Positions 32,115-39,755 of a stretch of 64,000 nt of DNA are shown here, piece after piece. The notes under the pieces were generated by a model. It made no database searches and was not told the DNA's origin. It saw nothing but the letters and a program-made list of their open reading frames with translations. A program made the position numbers and the translations under genes. The stretch spans positions 806,001-870,000 of the forward strand of contig NZ_AP031415.1 of NCBI RefSeq assembly GCF_042850985.1. Direction: 5' to 3'. The number at the start of each line of letters is the position of its first letter. Within the stretch, counting starts at the first letter, position 1. The DNA is from Allocoprobacillus sp002160865 (GTDB lineage Bacteria > Bacillota_I > Bacilli_A > Erysipelotrichales > Coprobacillaceae).

Positions 32115-32438
32115 TTATCGTGCTTTAAAATAATACCATACCACAGCGTAATAAATAATCATACATGATAAAATGTATTTTATAAATATTTGATACATCA
32201 TATAAACCATGTTTATATGATTCGTATACTCATAATAAGAGCCAATACTAAAATAAATAGCTAAAAACAACCACATAATCCCTAAACAAATATTATACTT
32301 TTTGACATTTTTTATTCTATGAGATGAAATTTTATGACCAGCCCAGAAATTCATAGGTTTTGAAGTGATGAAAGTATATATAGCAAGTCCATAAAAAGCG
32401 ATGGCTACAATCCATACTTCCGAAAGATGTGATTCCAT
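32115..32438 (-). CDS. Small polytopic membrane protein, 107 aa
   Basis: The protein has about three hydrophobic helices and a PMNFWAGHKISSHRI loop after the first. This loop resembles small SdpI/DUF3784-like membrane proteins, but I cannot assign it firmly. The start at 32438 follows AAGGAGA; the longer open frame upstream lacks a site and overlaps the deacetylase remnant. It is transcribed alone. Confidence 0.55.
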   Translation of the reverse strand: MESHLSEVWIVAIAFYGLAIYTFITSKPMNFWAGHKISSHRIKNVKKYNICLGIMWLFLAIYFSIGSYYEYTNHINMVYMMYQIFIKYILSCMIIYYAVVWYYFKAR

Positions 32439-32537
32439 AAATGATATTCTCCTTTTGATTATTTTTACAACTTTATTATACAACGCTTTGCTGATAGTTA
32501 CGAGAATAAAATGGTGTTTTAAAAATAAACCTTTTTT

Positions 32538-33263
32538 ATAAAGATACAAGATGATTTTGGATTTTCTAGAGGAGTGAATTTGGCTATATTGGAAGGATTT
32601 CAACATGGCATTTTGACTTCTACAAGTTTAATGGTTAATATGTCCGGATTTGAACATGCTGTTTCATTAATGAAACAATATCCAGATTTATTACATGTAG
32701 GTATTCATTTGGTAACAAAGTATTCTGTGGTTAAAGGATTAAAAACTTTAACGGATGAAAATGATCATTTTTATCGTGATCCAGAAATCATTGAAAAAAG
32801 TGAACAAAGTGAATTAGATAAAGAATATCAGGCACAGATGGATAAGTTTTTAGCGACTGGACTTAGACCTGATCATATTGATTTTCATGTATGTATGACA
32901 CCAAAACAGTTCAAAGCAGCTATGAAATTGGCTAAAAAATATCATTTACCTATGCGTGCTCAAAATCAACAGATAGAAAATATTTTAAAAGAACATGGTA
33001 TTGCCTATGCACCATGCCATATTCCAGATTTTTATAATCATGGAACAGTTGAAACATTGTTGAAATTATTTGAAAAAGCTTTCGATGAAAAAAGAGAAAT
33101 TATTGAATTGGCTTTACATCCTGCTTATGTTGATCAGACTTTATTAGATTTGAGCAGTTATCATGTTCAAAGAGCAAGAGAATTTGCTTCACTAATGGAT
33201 TCAGAGGTATCTGCATTTATTCAACAACATGATATGGAACTGATTTCTTTTGTGGACTTATAA
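32538..33263 (+). pseudogene. ChbG/YdjC-type carbohydrate deacetylase lacking its N terminus
   Basis: The frame from about 32538 reads IKIQDDFGFSRGVN and then continues as a normal YdjC/ChbG protein with NMSGFEHAV, VGIHL, DHIDFHV and a final LALHPAYVD. The family normally begins with a Met-Lys-x-Ile-x-x-Ala-Asp-Asp-Phe-Gly start, and the Asp-Asp binds the catalytic metal. Here no start codon precedes the Asp-Asp, two or three residues seem lost, and an in-frame stop lies just upstream. A GTG at 32574 could start translation but would drop the metal ligands. The gene is probably dead. ChbG enzymes deacetylate chitooligosaccharides. Confidence 0.72.
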
Positions 33264-33271
33264 ATACATAT

Positions 33272-33309
33272 GATGAAAAAGTATATCATTTCAAAGATAT
33301 ACTTTTTCA
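33272..33309. repeat. Hairpin repeat copy 3, bidirectional terminator
   Basis: GATGAAAAAGTATATC pairs with GATATACTTTTTCAT around an 8-base loop. It shares its stem with the copies at 30641 and 31985 and lies between two converging genes. Confidence 0.75.
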
Positions 33310-33319
33310 TTAGGACTGA

Positions 33320-34708
33320 TTATTGAATAGCTGGGATATAAATCAATTGATCATTTTCTACACCAAACTGATAAACAGGTTGGTAATACCCTTTTGAATC
33401 TTCTCTGTACACGAGCTGAATTGAATGAATGACGATTTCGTTACCTAAAGAGATCATCCAATCTTGATTGAATTGTCCTTCTTTAATATATTGGAAAGCC
33501 TGTTTTTCAGAAATGATAGGATAGGACTTATAAATATCAAAGGATTTTATTTGATAAGATAGAAAAGAAAGAGAATAATCTTGGTTGATTTGTACTGAAA
33601 TATTGCCTTGAATATAATGTTGCCCTGTGTTTGAATTTATTGAAAATTCATAGGTTCCTGTATCTATTTGTGTAAAAATGGCTTGTTCTGGAATTGAAAT
33701 ACCTTCTTTTTCAATGACTTTTTTCACTTCCTGTTGAGATAAGTTTTGCGTGTTTGGTTGGAATTCTTCGGGATAGATAATATTAATTGAGCCTTCTTTT
33801 TTATCAATGAAGATGTTTATATCTTTGTTTTTTGATACAAAAGACATGTTTTCATTGTTTATTTCTGTTTGCTGGTCATCTATGATATCTTGATGCTTTT
33901 GAAAAATGGTCTTTGCGAGAGTGTTATAGTCTTTATCGGGATATGTTTTGATTTTATAAACAGGTTGTGAGGTCGCTTGATGTGATAAAGGAACATGACT
34001 TATGACTTCGATATGTGACATATCTGCTTTTTTATAATAAGCTTGTGCTAAATTACCTAATTCTTGATATGAGTAAGATACAAATATATAAGTAAAAGAT
34101 AGGATTGCTAAAAATAGAGGAAACTGAGAAATAATGACAGGTCTTAATTTGATAGGTTTTTTCTTTGCTTTTTGGAATAGCGTATGACCTAAAATAAATA
34201 AACCAAAACCAATCATGCATCCTAAAGTATTATTCAAAATATCATCCATTTCAAAAATACCACGATGTGTGATCAGTTGTGTTGTTTCAATCAATATTGT
34301 AAATAATAGTCCTGAAAGATATGTCGGCCACCAATATCTCATTTTCTCAAATAAACATGGTAATAAGATGCCTAAAGGAACACCCATTATGATATTTAAA
34401 ATGATATTACGCCATTCACGTAGTTGAAAATGATTGATAGCCATACGATAGGAACTGAATAGTTCAAAACTGAATTTTTGTTCATAAGAAAAACTGGACC
34501 TACTGGTCAGTGTTGCCAAAATCACAACAATCACATAGCCAATAAGCATACCACTTAAAATCAGTTTTTTGATTGAACAATGAATATTTTTGCCCTGCTT
34601 TTTTTGATAAAAAAGATAAAATCCATACATTCCTCCCAATATCAAAACAATCAAACCTGCCAAACCTACTGAAGGAATAGCTAATCTTAAAAACTCTGAT
34701 AATCCCAT
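33320..34708 (-). CDS. VanZ-domain membrane protein with C-terminal extracellular region
   Basis: The 462-residue protein has an N-terminal VanZ-like domain (about 1-180) with five to six helices, including NIILNIIMGVPLGILLP and the conserved ETTQLITHRGIFEMDDILNN stretch. A further helix lies at about 190-210, and the 250-residue external part is of unknown fold. VanZ-like proteins affect the envelope and, in enterococci, teicoplanin sensitivity. The long C-terminal domain is not part of VanZ itself. It is transcribed divergently from the LppM-like gene. Confidence 0.8.
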   Translation of the reverse strand: MGLSEFLRLAIPSVGLAGLIVLILGGMYGFYLFYQKKQGKNIHCSIKKLILSGMLIGYVIVVILATLTSRSSFSYEQKFSFELFSSYRMAINHFQLREWRNIILNIIMGVPLGILLPCLFEKMRYWWPTYLSGLLFTILIETTQLITHRGIFEMDDILNNTLGCMIGFGLFILGHTLFQKAKKKPIKLRPVIISQFPLFLAILSFTYIFVSYSYQELGNLAQAYYKKADMSHIEVISHVPLSHQATSQPVYKIKTYPDKDYNTLAKTIFQKHQDIIDDQQTEINNENMSFVSKNKDINIFIDKKEGSINIIYPEEFQPNTQNLSQQEVKKVIEKEGISIPEQAIFTQIDTGTYEFSINSNTGQHYIQGNISVQINQDYSLSFLSYQIKSFDIYKSYPIISEKQAFQYIKEGQFNQDWMISLGNEIVIHSIQLVYREDSKGYYQPVYQFGVENDQLIYIPAIQ

Positions 34709-34850
34709 TTACATTCTCCTTTTTTATAGTGATAGAATTATAACATACAATGATTTTTAGAGGAAGTTTAAATATTTATTGTCTTTTTTTGATAATTTAT
34801 GTTTCTTAATCAAGAATATGTTACAATGGAGATAGGGAAGGTGGATATTT

Positions 34851-35642
34851 ATGAAAAAAATATTAAAAGTTTTTACGTTGTTATTAACTGTTTTTTTATT
34901 AACAGGATGCATGAAAATGAGAATGAATTTTGAAGTGGGTCCCGATAAAAGTGTACGTTCATCTATGGAGTTACTAATTGAAGAAAGTGCTTTACAAGCT
35001 TCTCAAATGACAAAGGAAGATTTTGTTCAACAGATGGAAGATGAAATTCTATCATCACCAGAAGGGCAGAATGCTAAAGTGACTGCTATTGATGAAATGA
35101 TAGATGCATCTCAATGGGTTGGTGTGCGTATAGAAGGATTAACATCAACGGTTGATGAAATGGGGATCAATATTCAAGAAGAAACGATTGATGGGAAAGA
35201 TTGTCTGGTTTTAAGATTACCATTAGAAAATCTAAGTCAACAAATGAATTCAGAGTTTTCACAGACAGCTGGTTATTCTGTAGATAAGATGAAGGCTTTA
35301 GGCTTAGAGATGGTGATGAATATTAAAATGCCAGGAGATGTAGAGTCCAATGTTGGAACTGTTGATGGTCAAAATGTGACAATTGATCTTCTGGAACTGG
35401 CAAGTCAGCCCCCTCAAGAGAATGAAATTGTTATTTCTTCTGCAAAAGAAGCAAGTATGGATATGACTTATGTTTTTGTCGGTATAGGCATTTTGGTTGT
35501 GATTGGTTTTATTGCTTTGATTCTTAAAAATAAAAAGAAAGCAAAACAAAATATGATAGAAGAACATACAGATTCTAAGACTCAAGATAATACTTCAACA
35601 GAAACAATAACACAAGATCATAGTGATGAAAATAACGGCTAG
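34851..35642 (+). CDS. LppM-like lipoprotein (DUF3153-type)
   Basis: The 263-residue precursor has a lipoprotein signal with LLTGC near residues 16-20, an LppM-like external domain (about 21-200), a C-terminal transmembrane helix (about 205-225) and a basic then acidic tail. The combination of lipidated N terminus and C-terminal anchor matches DUF3153/LppM proteins of Firmicutes, whose function is unknown. An AAGGTGG site precedes the ATG. Confidence 0.75.
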   Translation: MKKILKVFTLLLTVFLLTGCMKMRMNFEVGPDKSVRSSMELLIEESALQASQMTKEDFVQQMEDEILSSPEGQNAKVTAIDEMIDASQWVGVRIEGLTSTVDEMGINIQEETIDGKDCLVLRLPLENLSQQMNSEFSQTAGYSVDKMKALGLEMVMNIKMPGDVESNVGTVDGQNVTIDLLELASQPPQENEIVISSAKEASMDMTYVFVGIGILVVIGFIALILKNKKKAKQNMIEEHTDSKTQDNTSTETITQDHSDENNG

Positions 35643-35654
35643 GCCGTTATTTTT
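35631..35654. terminator. Terminator after the LppM-like gene
   Basis: AATAACGGC (35631-35639) pairs perfectly with GCCGTTATT (35643-35651) around a 3-base loop, followed by T. It spans the stop codon and also faces the small ORF on the other strand. Confidence 0.88.
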
Positions 35655-35745
35655 AATATGCGAAATGATAATAAAGAATCATAATAATTAAAGTAAGCAG
35701 GAAGATAGAGAGAATCTGGTTGATTTTTTTAAACATATATTTCAT
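35653..35745 (-). CDS. Small hydrophobic peptide, 30 aa
   Basis: A minus-strand ATG at 35745 preceded by AAGGTGA encodes a 30-residue peptide. It starts with MKYMFKKINQ, continues with a single hydrophobic helix and ends in YYHFAY. Basic start plus one transmembrane helix is the layout of small membrane regulators and of type I toxins. I see no obvious antisense RNA promoter. It lies between the LppM-like gene and the dap operon, and could be a chance ORF. Confidence 0.4.
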   Translation of the reverse strand: MKYMFKKINQILSIFLLTLIIMILYYHFAY

Positions 35746-35841
35746 ACTTTCACCTTGTTTTAATATATGCAATTCATTTAAAAGACTTTTCATTATATTA
35801 AAAAAATGTTAATATATTTCAAAAAGATGAGGTGAAAAACA

Positions 35842-36684
35842 TTGAAATTTACAAAGATGGAAGGCATTGGAAATGATTATATTTATGTTGATGGTATTCA
35901 TCAGGATGTCATTATGACACCAGCATTTATATCACGTATCAGTGATCGCCATTTTGGAATTGGCAGTGATGGGATGATTGTGATTCTTCCTTCTCAAAAT
36001 TATGATTTTTTGATGCGTATGTTTAATCGTGATGGCAGTGAAGGAAAGATGTGTGGTAATGGGATTCGCTGTTTTGCGAAATTTGTTTATGACCATCATT
36101 TAACTGAGAAGACTTATCTGGAAATTGAAACATTGGCTGGAGTTAAAAGAGTCTGGTTAAAGGTTGAAAATGGAACGGTGCAATCTGTCAGAGTAGATAT
36201 GGGAAAACCATCATTGGATGTGAAAATGATTCCTTGTCTTTTTGAAAAAACGGAAATGATTAATGAACCATTGCAAATTAATCAAAATATTTATTATTGT
36301 ACCGCTGTTTCAATGGGAAATCCCCATGTTGTGACTTATGTTGATCAACTTGATTTTGCGATTGAGGACATTGGTCCTTGTTTTGAAAAAAATCAGATGT
36401 TTCCCGAATCTGTTAATACAGAATTTGTACAGGTCGTAAGTCCAGAGCGTTTAAAAATGCGTGTCTGGGAAAGAGGTTCAGGAGAAACAATGGCATGTGG
36501 AACAGGTGCCTGTGCAGTGATGTATGCCAGTTATGTTAATGGCTTATGTGGAAGGCAGGTTGATGTGGAACTGTTAGGTGGAGTATTACATATTGATTAT
36601 GAAGATGGTCATATTTTCATGGAAGGACCAGCAAGAACGGTATTTGAAGGAATCATAAATGAGGAGGATTTTAAAAATGTATAG
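35842..36684 (+). CDS. dapF: Diaminopimelate epimerase
   Basis: The 280-residue enzyme converts LL- to meso-diaminopimelate for peptidoglycan and lysine. The catalytic cysteines lie in GNGIRCFAKF and GETMACGTGACAV, and MEGIGNDYIYVD is the usual N terminus. Translation starts at the TTG at 35842 behind GAGGTG, giving the standard MKFTKMEG beginning; the ATG five codons later would cut into the conserved strand. It overlaps the start of dapH and heads a four-gene operon for the acetylated DAP route. Confidence 0.95.
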   Translation: MKFTKMEGIGNDYIYVDGIHQDVIMTPAFISRISDRHFGIGSDGMIVILPSQNYDFLMRMFNRDGSEGKMCGNGIRCFAKFVYDHHLTEKTYLEIETLAGVKRVWLKVENGTVQSVRVDMGKPSLDVKMIPCLFEKTEMINEPLQINQNIYYCTAVSMGNPHVVTYVDQLDFAIEDIGPCFEKNQMFPESVNTEFVQVVSPERLKMRVWERGSGETMACGTGACAVMYASYVNGLCGRQVDVELLGGVLHIDYEDGHIFMEGPARTVFEGIINEEDFKNV

Positions 36685-37381
36685 TACAGCACAAGAAATC
36701 ATTCAATATATCAGAGATGCAAAAAAACAAACACCAGTAAAAGTTTATGTCAATGGACATGACTTACCTTGTGATGAATCTATTCAAGTTTTTGGAACAG
36801 AAACAAGTCGTGTTTTGATTGGTGATTTAGAAAATGTTGAAAAATATTTAGAAACATATCAAGATCAGATTACAGATACTTATTTAGAACAGGATCGTCG
36901 TAATAGTGCGATTCCAATGTTGGATATGCGAAATATCAATGCACGTATTGAACCGGGTGCATTTATTCGTGAAAATGTGACAATTGAAGATAATGCGGTC
37001 ATTATGATGGGGGCTGTGATTAATATTGGAGCGAAAATTGGTGAAGGTTCAATGATTGATATGGGTGCTGTTTTAGGTGGACGTGCTGAAGTTGGAAAAC
37101 ATTGTCATGTTGGTGCTGGAGCAGTTTTAGCAGGTGTTATTGAACCACCTAGTGCCAAACCAGTTGTATTGGAAGATGATGTTTTAATTGGTGCGAATGC
37201 AGTTGTTGTAGAAGGTGTTCGTATTGGTAAAGGGGCTGTTGTTGGTGCAGGAAGTATTGTATTAAATGATGTGCCAGCTGGAGCTGTTGTTGCAGGAAAT
37301 CCAGCACGTATCATTAAAGAAGAAAAAACAGATGAAACAAAAGAAAAGACACAATTAATGGATGATTTAAGAAAAATTTAA
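36677..37381 (+). CDS. dapH: 2,3,4,5-tetrahydropyridine-2,6-dicarboxylate N-acetyltransferase
   Basis: The 234-residue protein has an N-terminal helical domain containing AQEIIQYIRDAKK and a left-handed beta-helix of hexapeptide repeats (about 90-200). It acetylates tetrahydrodipicolinate, the first step of the acetylase DAP branch. AGGAGG precedes the ATG at 36677, which lies inside the end of dapF. Its linkage with dapF, an M20 deacetylase and an aminotransferase supports the assignment. Confidence 0.93.
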   Translation: MYSTAQEIIQYIRDAKKQTPVKVYVNGHDLPCDESIQVFGTETSRVLIGDLENVEKYLETYQDQITDTYLEQDRRNSAIPMLDMRNINARIEPGAFIRENVTIEDNAVIMMGAVINIGAKIGEGSMIDMGAVLGGRAEVGKHCHVGAGAVLAGVIEPPSAKPVVLEDDVLIGANAVVVEGVRIGKGAVVGAGSIVLNDVPAGAVVAGNPARIIKEEKTDETKEKTQLMDDLRKI

Positions 37382-37390
37382 GGTGAAATT

Positions 37391-38512
37391 ATGGAAGATG
37401 TCAAACGTTGGAGGAGAGAGCTTCATCAGATTCCTGAACTGGGATTAAAAGAATATGAAACAGCAAAGTATTTGCGTCATGAATTGGAAAAAATGGGATA
37501 TCAATGGGAAAGTATTGTGGATACTGGAACGATTGTTTATATTGATAATGGCTGTTTATCGACACTTGCTTTTCGCAGTGATATAGATGGTCTACCGATT
37601 GAAGAAAAAAATGAAGTCGATTATGTTTCTAAACATTCTGGATGTATGCATGCCTGTGGGCATGATGGACATATGAGTGCATTATTGGGATTTGCAAAAC
37701 GTTTAAAAATTATAAAAGAACCATTGAATTATAATATTCTTTTGATTTTTCAACCTGCTGAAGAATCACCGGGAGCTGCTCGTTTTGTCGTTGAATCTGG
37801 TATTTTTGAAAAATACAATGTCAAAGCGATTTTTGGTATGCATTTGATGCCATTGATTGAAGAAGGAATGATTGCCTGTAAAAAAGGACCATTGATGGCA
37901 ATGTGTGGAGAACTGGATGTCACTATTCATGGAAAAGGTGCTCATGCAGGATTACCTCAAGATGGTGTTGATAGTATTATGATAGCCAATCAGGCCTATA
38001 TGCAATATCAGACAATGGTTTCTCGTCAGATTTCTCCTTTTCAGCCAGTTGTTTTGAATATTGGCCAAATAGAAGGAGGAACAGCCCGTAATAGTGTAGC
38101 GACACAAACAGTGATGCATGGAACTTTGCGTTGTTATGATGAATCTCTTTTTCACCAAATGACAAAACATATTCAAGCGATTCATGAAAGCTTAATGCAA
38201 AGTTATCAATGTCAAATTGAGTGGAGTTGTCCACCAATGTATCCACCAGTCATTAATTCTTCATCGTTGTATTTACAATGGAAAAAATGTGTTGATTTAG
38301 ATCGTTATATTGAATTAGATGAACCTTTGATGTTAGCGGAAGATTTTGCTTTTTATCAAAAGGCTGTTCCAGGTATTTTCTTCTTTCTTGGAACAAAGTG
38401 TGATCGTTATCAAAGTGGACTGCATACGGAAACATTTAACTTTCATGAAGATGTATTAATCAAGGCGATTGATTTATATGAAAGAATTGTCAAAAATATA
38501 AAGGGGGTTTAA
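37391..38512 (+). CDS. N-acetyldiaminopimelate deacetylase (M20 family)
   Basis: The 373-residue enzyme has the M20D plan. RRELHQIPELGLKEYET is at the N terminus, the metal ligands are in ACGHDGHMSALLGF, and QPAEESPGAARFV and GMHLMPLIEEG follow. The dimerisation insert lies at about 175-285. It removes the acetyl group from N-acetyl-LL-diaminopimelate. Location between dapH and the aminotransferase fixes the role better than sequence alone, since close M20 relatives hydrolyse other N-acyl amino acids. Confidence 0.9.
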   Translation: MEDVKRWRRELHQIPELGLKEYETAKYLRHELEKMGYQWESIVDTGTIVYIDNGCLSTLAFRSDIDGLPIEEKNEVDYVSKHSGCMHACGHDGHMSALLGFAKRLKIIKEPLNYNILLIFQPAEESPGAARFVVESGIFEKYNVKAIFGMHLMPLIEEGMIACKKGPLMAMCGELDVTIHGKGAHAGLPQDGVDSIMIANQAYMQYQTMVSRQISPFQPVVLNIGQIEGGTARNSVATQTVMHGTLRCYDESLFHQMTKHIQAIHESLMQSYQCQIEWSCPPMYPPVINSSSLYLQWKKCVDLDRYIELDEPLMLAEDFAFYQKAVPGIFFFLGTKCDRYQSGLHTETFNFHEDVLIKAIDLYERIVKNIKGV

Positions 38513-38514
38513 TG

Positions 38515-39702
38515 ATGGAAGATTGGTATACAAGAGGGGAAGAAGCTTTTTTAAAAGCTTATGGACGTTATGATATTGTTTTAGAAAAAGGTGAAGGTGT
38601 TTATCTTTATGATACCAAAGGACGTCGTTATTTAGATTTTTATGCCGGGATTGGTGTCAATTCGTTAGGTTATCGTTATCCAGCCTATGTTGAAGCATTG
38701 CAAAAACAAATAGATACTTTAATGCATGTTTCTAATTATTTTTATTCACCAGTTGCTGTGGAGGCGGCCGAAGCAGTCAAAAAAGCCACACAGTTAGATG
38801 CTGTCTTTTTCTGTAATTCTGGAACTGAAGCCACAGAAGGGGCATTAAAACTGGCAAGAAAGTATTATTATTTAAAACATGGAAAGGCAGATAGTGAAAT
38901 CATTTCTTTTCATCATTCTTTTCATGGGCGTTCTACCGGTTCAGTGAAGTTGACAGGAAATCCTGCCTATCAAAAAGCCTTTGGACCATTAATTGAAGGA
39001 GTTCGATATGCCACTTTGAATGATATTGAAAGTGTTAAGAATCTCATCAATGAACGTACTGCTGCTATTATTGTGGAACCTGTTCAAGGTGAAGGTGGCG
39101 TTTATCCTTGTGATCAGGCTTTTATGAAAGCTTTAAGAGCACTTTGTGATGAACATGATATCTGTCTGATTTTAGATGAAGTGCAATGTGGTATGGGACG
39201 TACTGGAACAATCATGACATATTTCCAATATGATATCATGCCTGATATTGTTTGTCTGGCTAAAGGTATTGGCTGTGGAATTCCAGTAGGTGCTTTTGTC
39301 GCTAATCAAAAATGGGCACAGGCTATGCAAGCTGGTGATCATGGAAGTACTTATGGAGGAAATCCATTGGCTTGTATGGCTGTAAAAACTGTTTTTGAAA
39401 TCCTGGAAAAAGAACACCTTTTAGACCATGTACAGGAAATTTCACAATACCTGATTCAGCGTTTAGATGAAGTTGTCAATGAATTTGATTGTGTGGTTGA
39501 ACGTCGAGGTTTAGGTTTGATGCAGGGACTGGTATTGAATCAAGAAGCAAAACCAGTTGTGCATTCTTTATTGGATGATGGTGTGATTGTTGTGACAGCG
39601 GGGACAAATGTGATTCGTATGTTACCACCATTTATTATTCAGCGTGAACATGTTGATGCATTTATTGATATTTTGAAAAAAAATTTAAAAAAATTGTCAT
39701 AA
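38515..39702 (+). CDS. Class III PLP aminotransferase, probably N-acetyl-DAP aminotransferase
   Basis: The 395-residue protein is like ArgD: VYLYDTKGRRYLDFYAGIGV near the N terminus, CNSGTEATEGALKLAR, the LILDEVQCGMGRTG segment and the PLP lysine in CLAKGIGCGIP. No arginine genes are near. As the last gene of the dapF-dapH-deacetylase operon, it most simply supplies the transamination of N-acetyl-2-amino-6-oxopimelate. Bacillus uses a class I enzyme (PatA) for that step as I recall. ATG codons at 38512 and 38515 are both possible after the run of five G; I prefer 38515 for spacing. Confidence 0.85.
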   Translation: MEDWYTRGEEAFLKAYGRYDIVLEKGEGVYLYDTKGRRYLDFYAGIGVNSLGYRYPAYVEALQKQIDTLMHVSNYFYSPVAVEAAEAVKKATQLDAVFFCNSGTEATEGALKLARKYYYLKHGKADSEIISFHHSFHGRSTGSVKLTGNPAYQKAFGPLIEGVRYATLNDIESVKNLINERTAAIIVEPVQGEGGVYPCDQAFMKALRALCDEHDICLILDEVQCGMGRTGTIMTYFQYDIMPDIVCLAKGIGCGIPVGAFVANQKWAQAMQAGDHGSTYGGNPLACMAVKTVFEILEKEHLLDHVQEISQYLIQRLDEVVNEFDCVVERRGLGLMQGLVLNQEAKPVVHSLLDDGVIVVTAGTNVIRMLPPFIIQREHVDAFIDILKKNLKKLS

Positions 39703-39709
39703 AAAGAAG

Positions 39710-39753
39710 AAAAACCTCTTACTTTTTGCGTATATAAAAGTAAGGGGGTTTTT
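39710..39753 (+). terminator. Terminator of the dap operon that includes the exporter's ribosome site
   Basis: AAAAACC ... CTTACTTTT (39710-39726) pairs with AAAAGTAAGGGGGTTTTT (39736-39753). The 3' arm contains the AAGGGGG ribosome site of the exporter gene that starts at 39756. The same hairpin could therefore end dap transcription and hide the exporter's translation start. Confidence 0.8.
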
Positions 39754-39755
39754 CT

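Noticed and set aside
35643..35841. Lysine riboswitch upstream of dapF
   Set aside because: The gap is AT-rich, shows no multi-helix L-box core, and holds only a terminator and a small minus-strand ORF.
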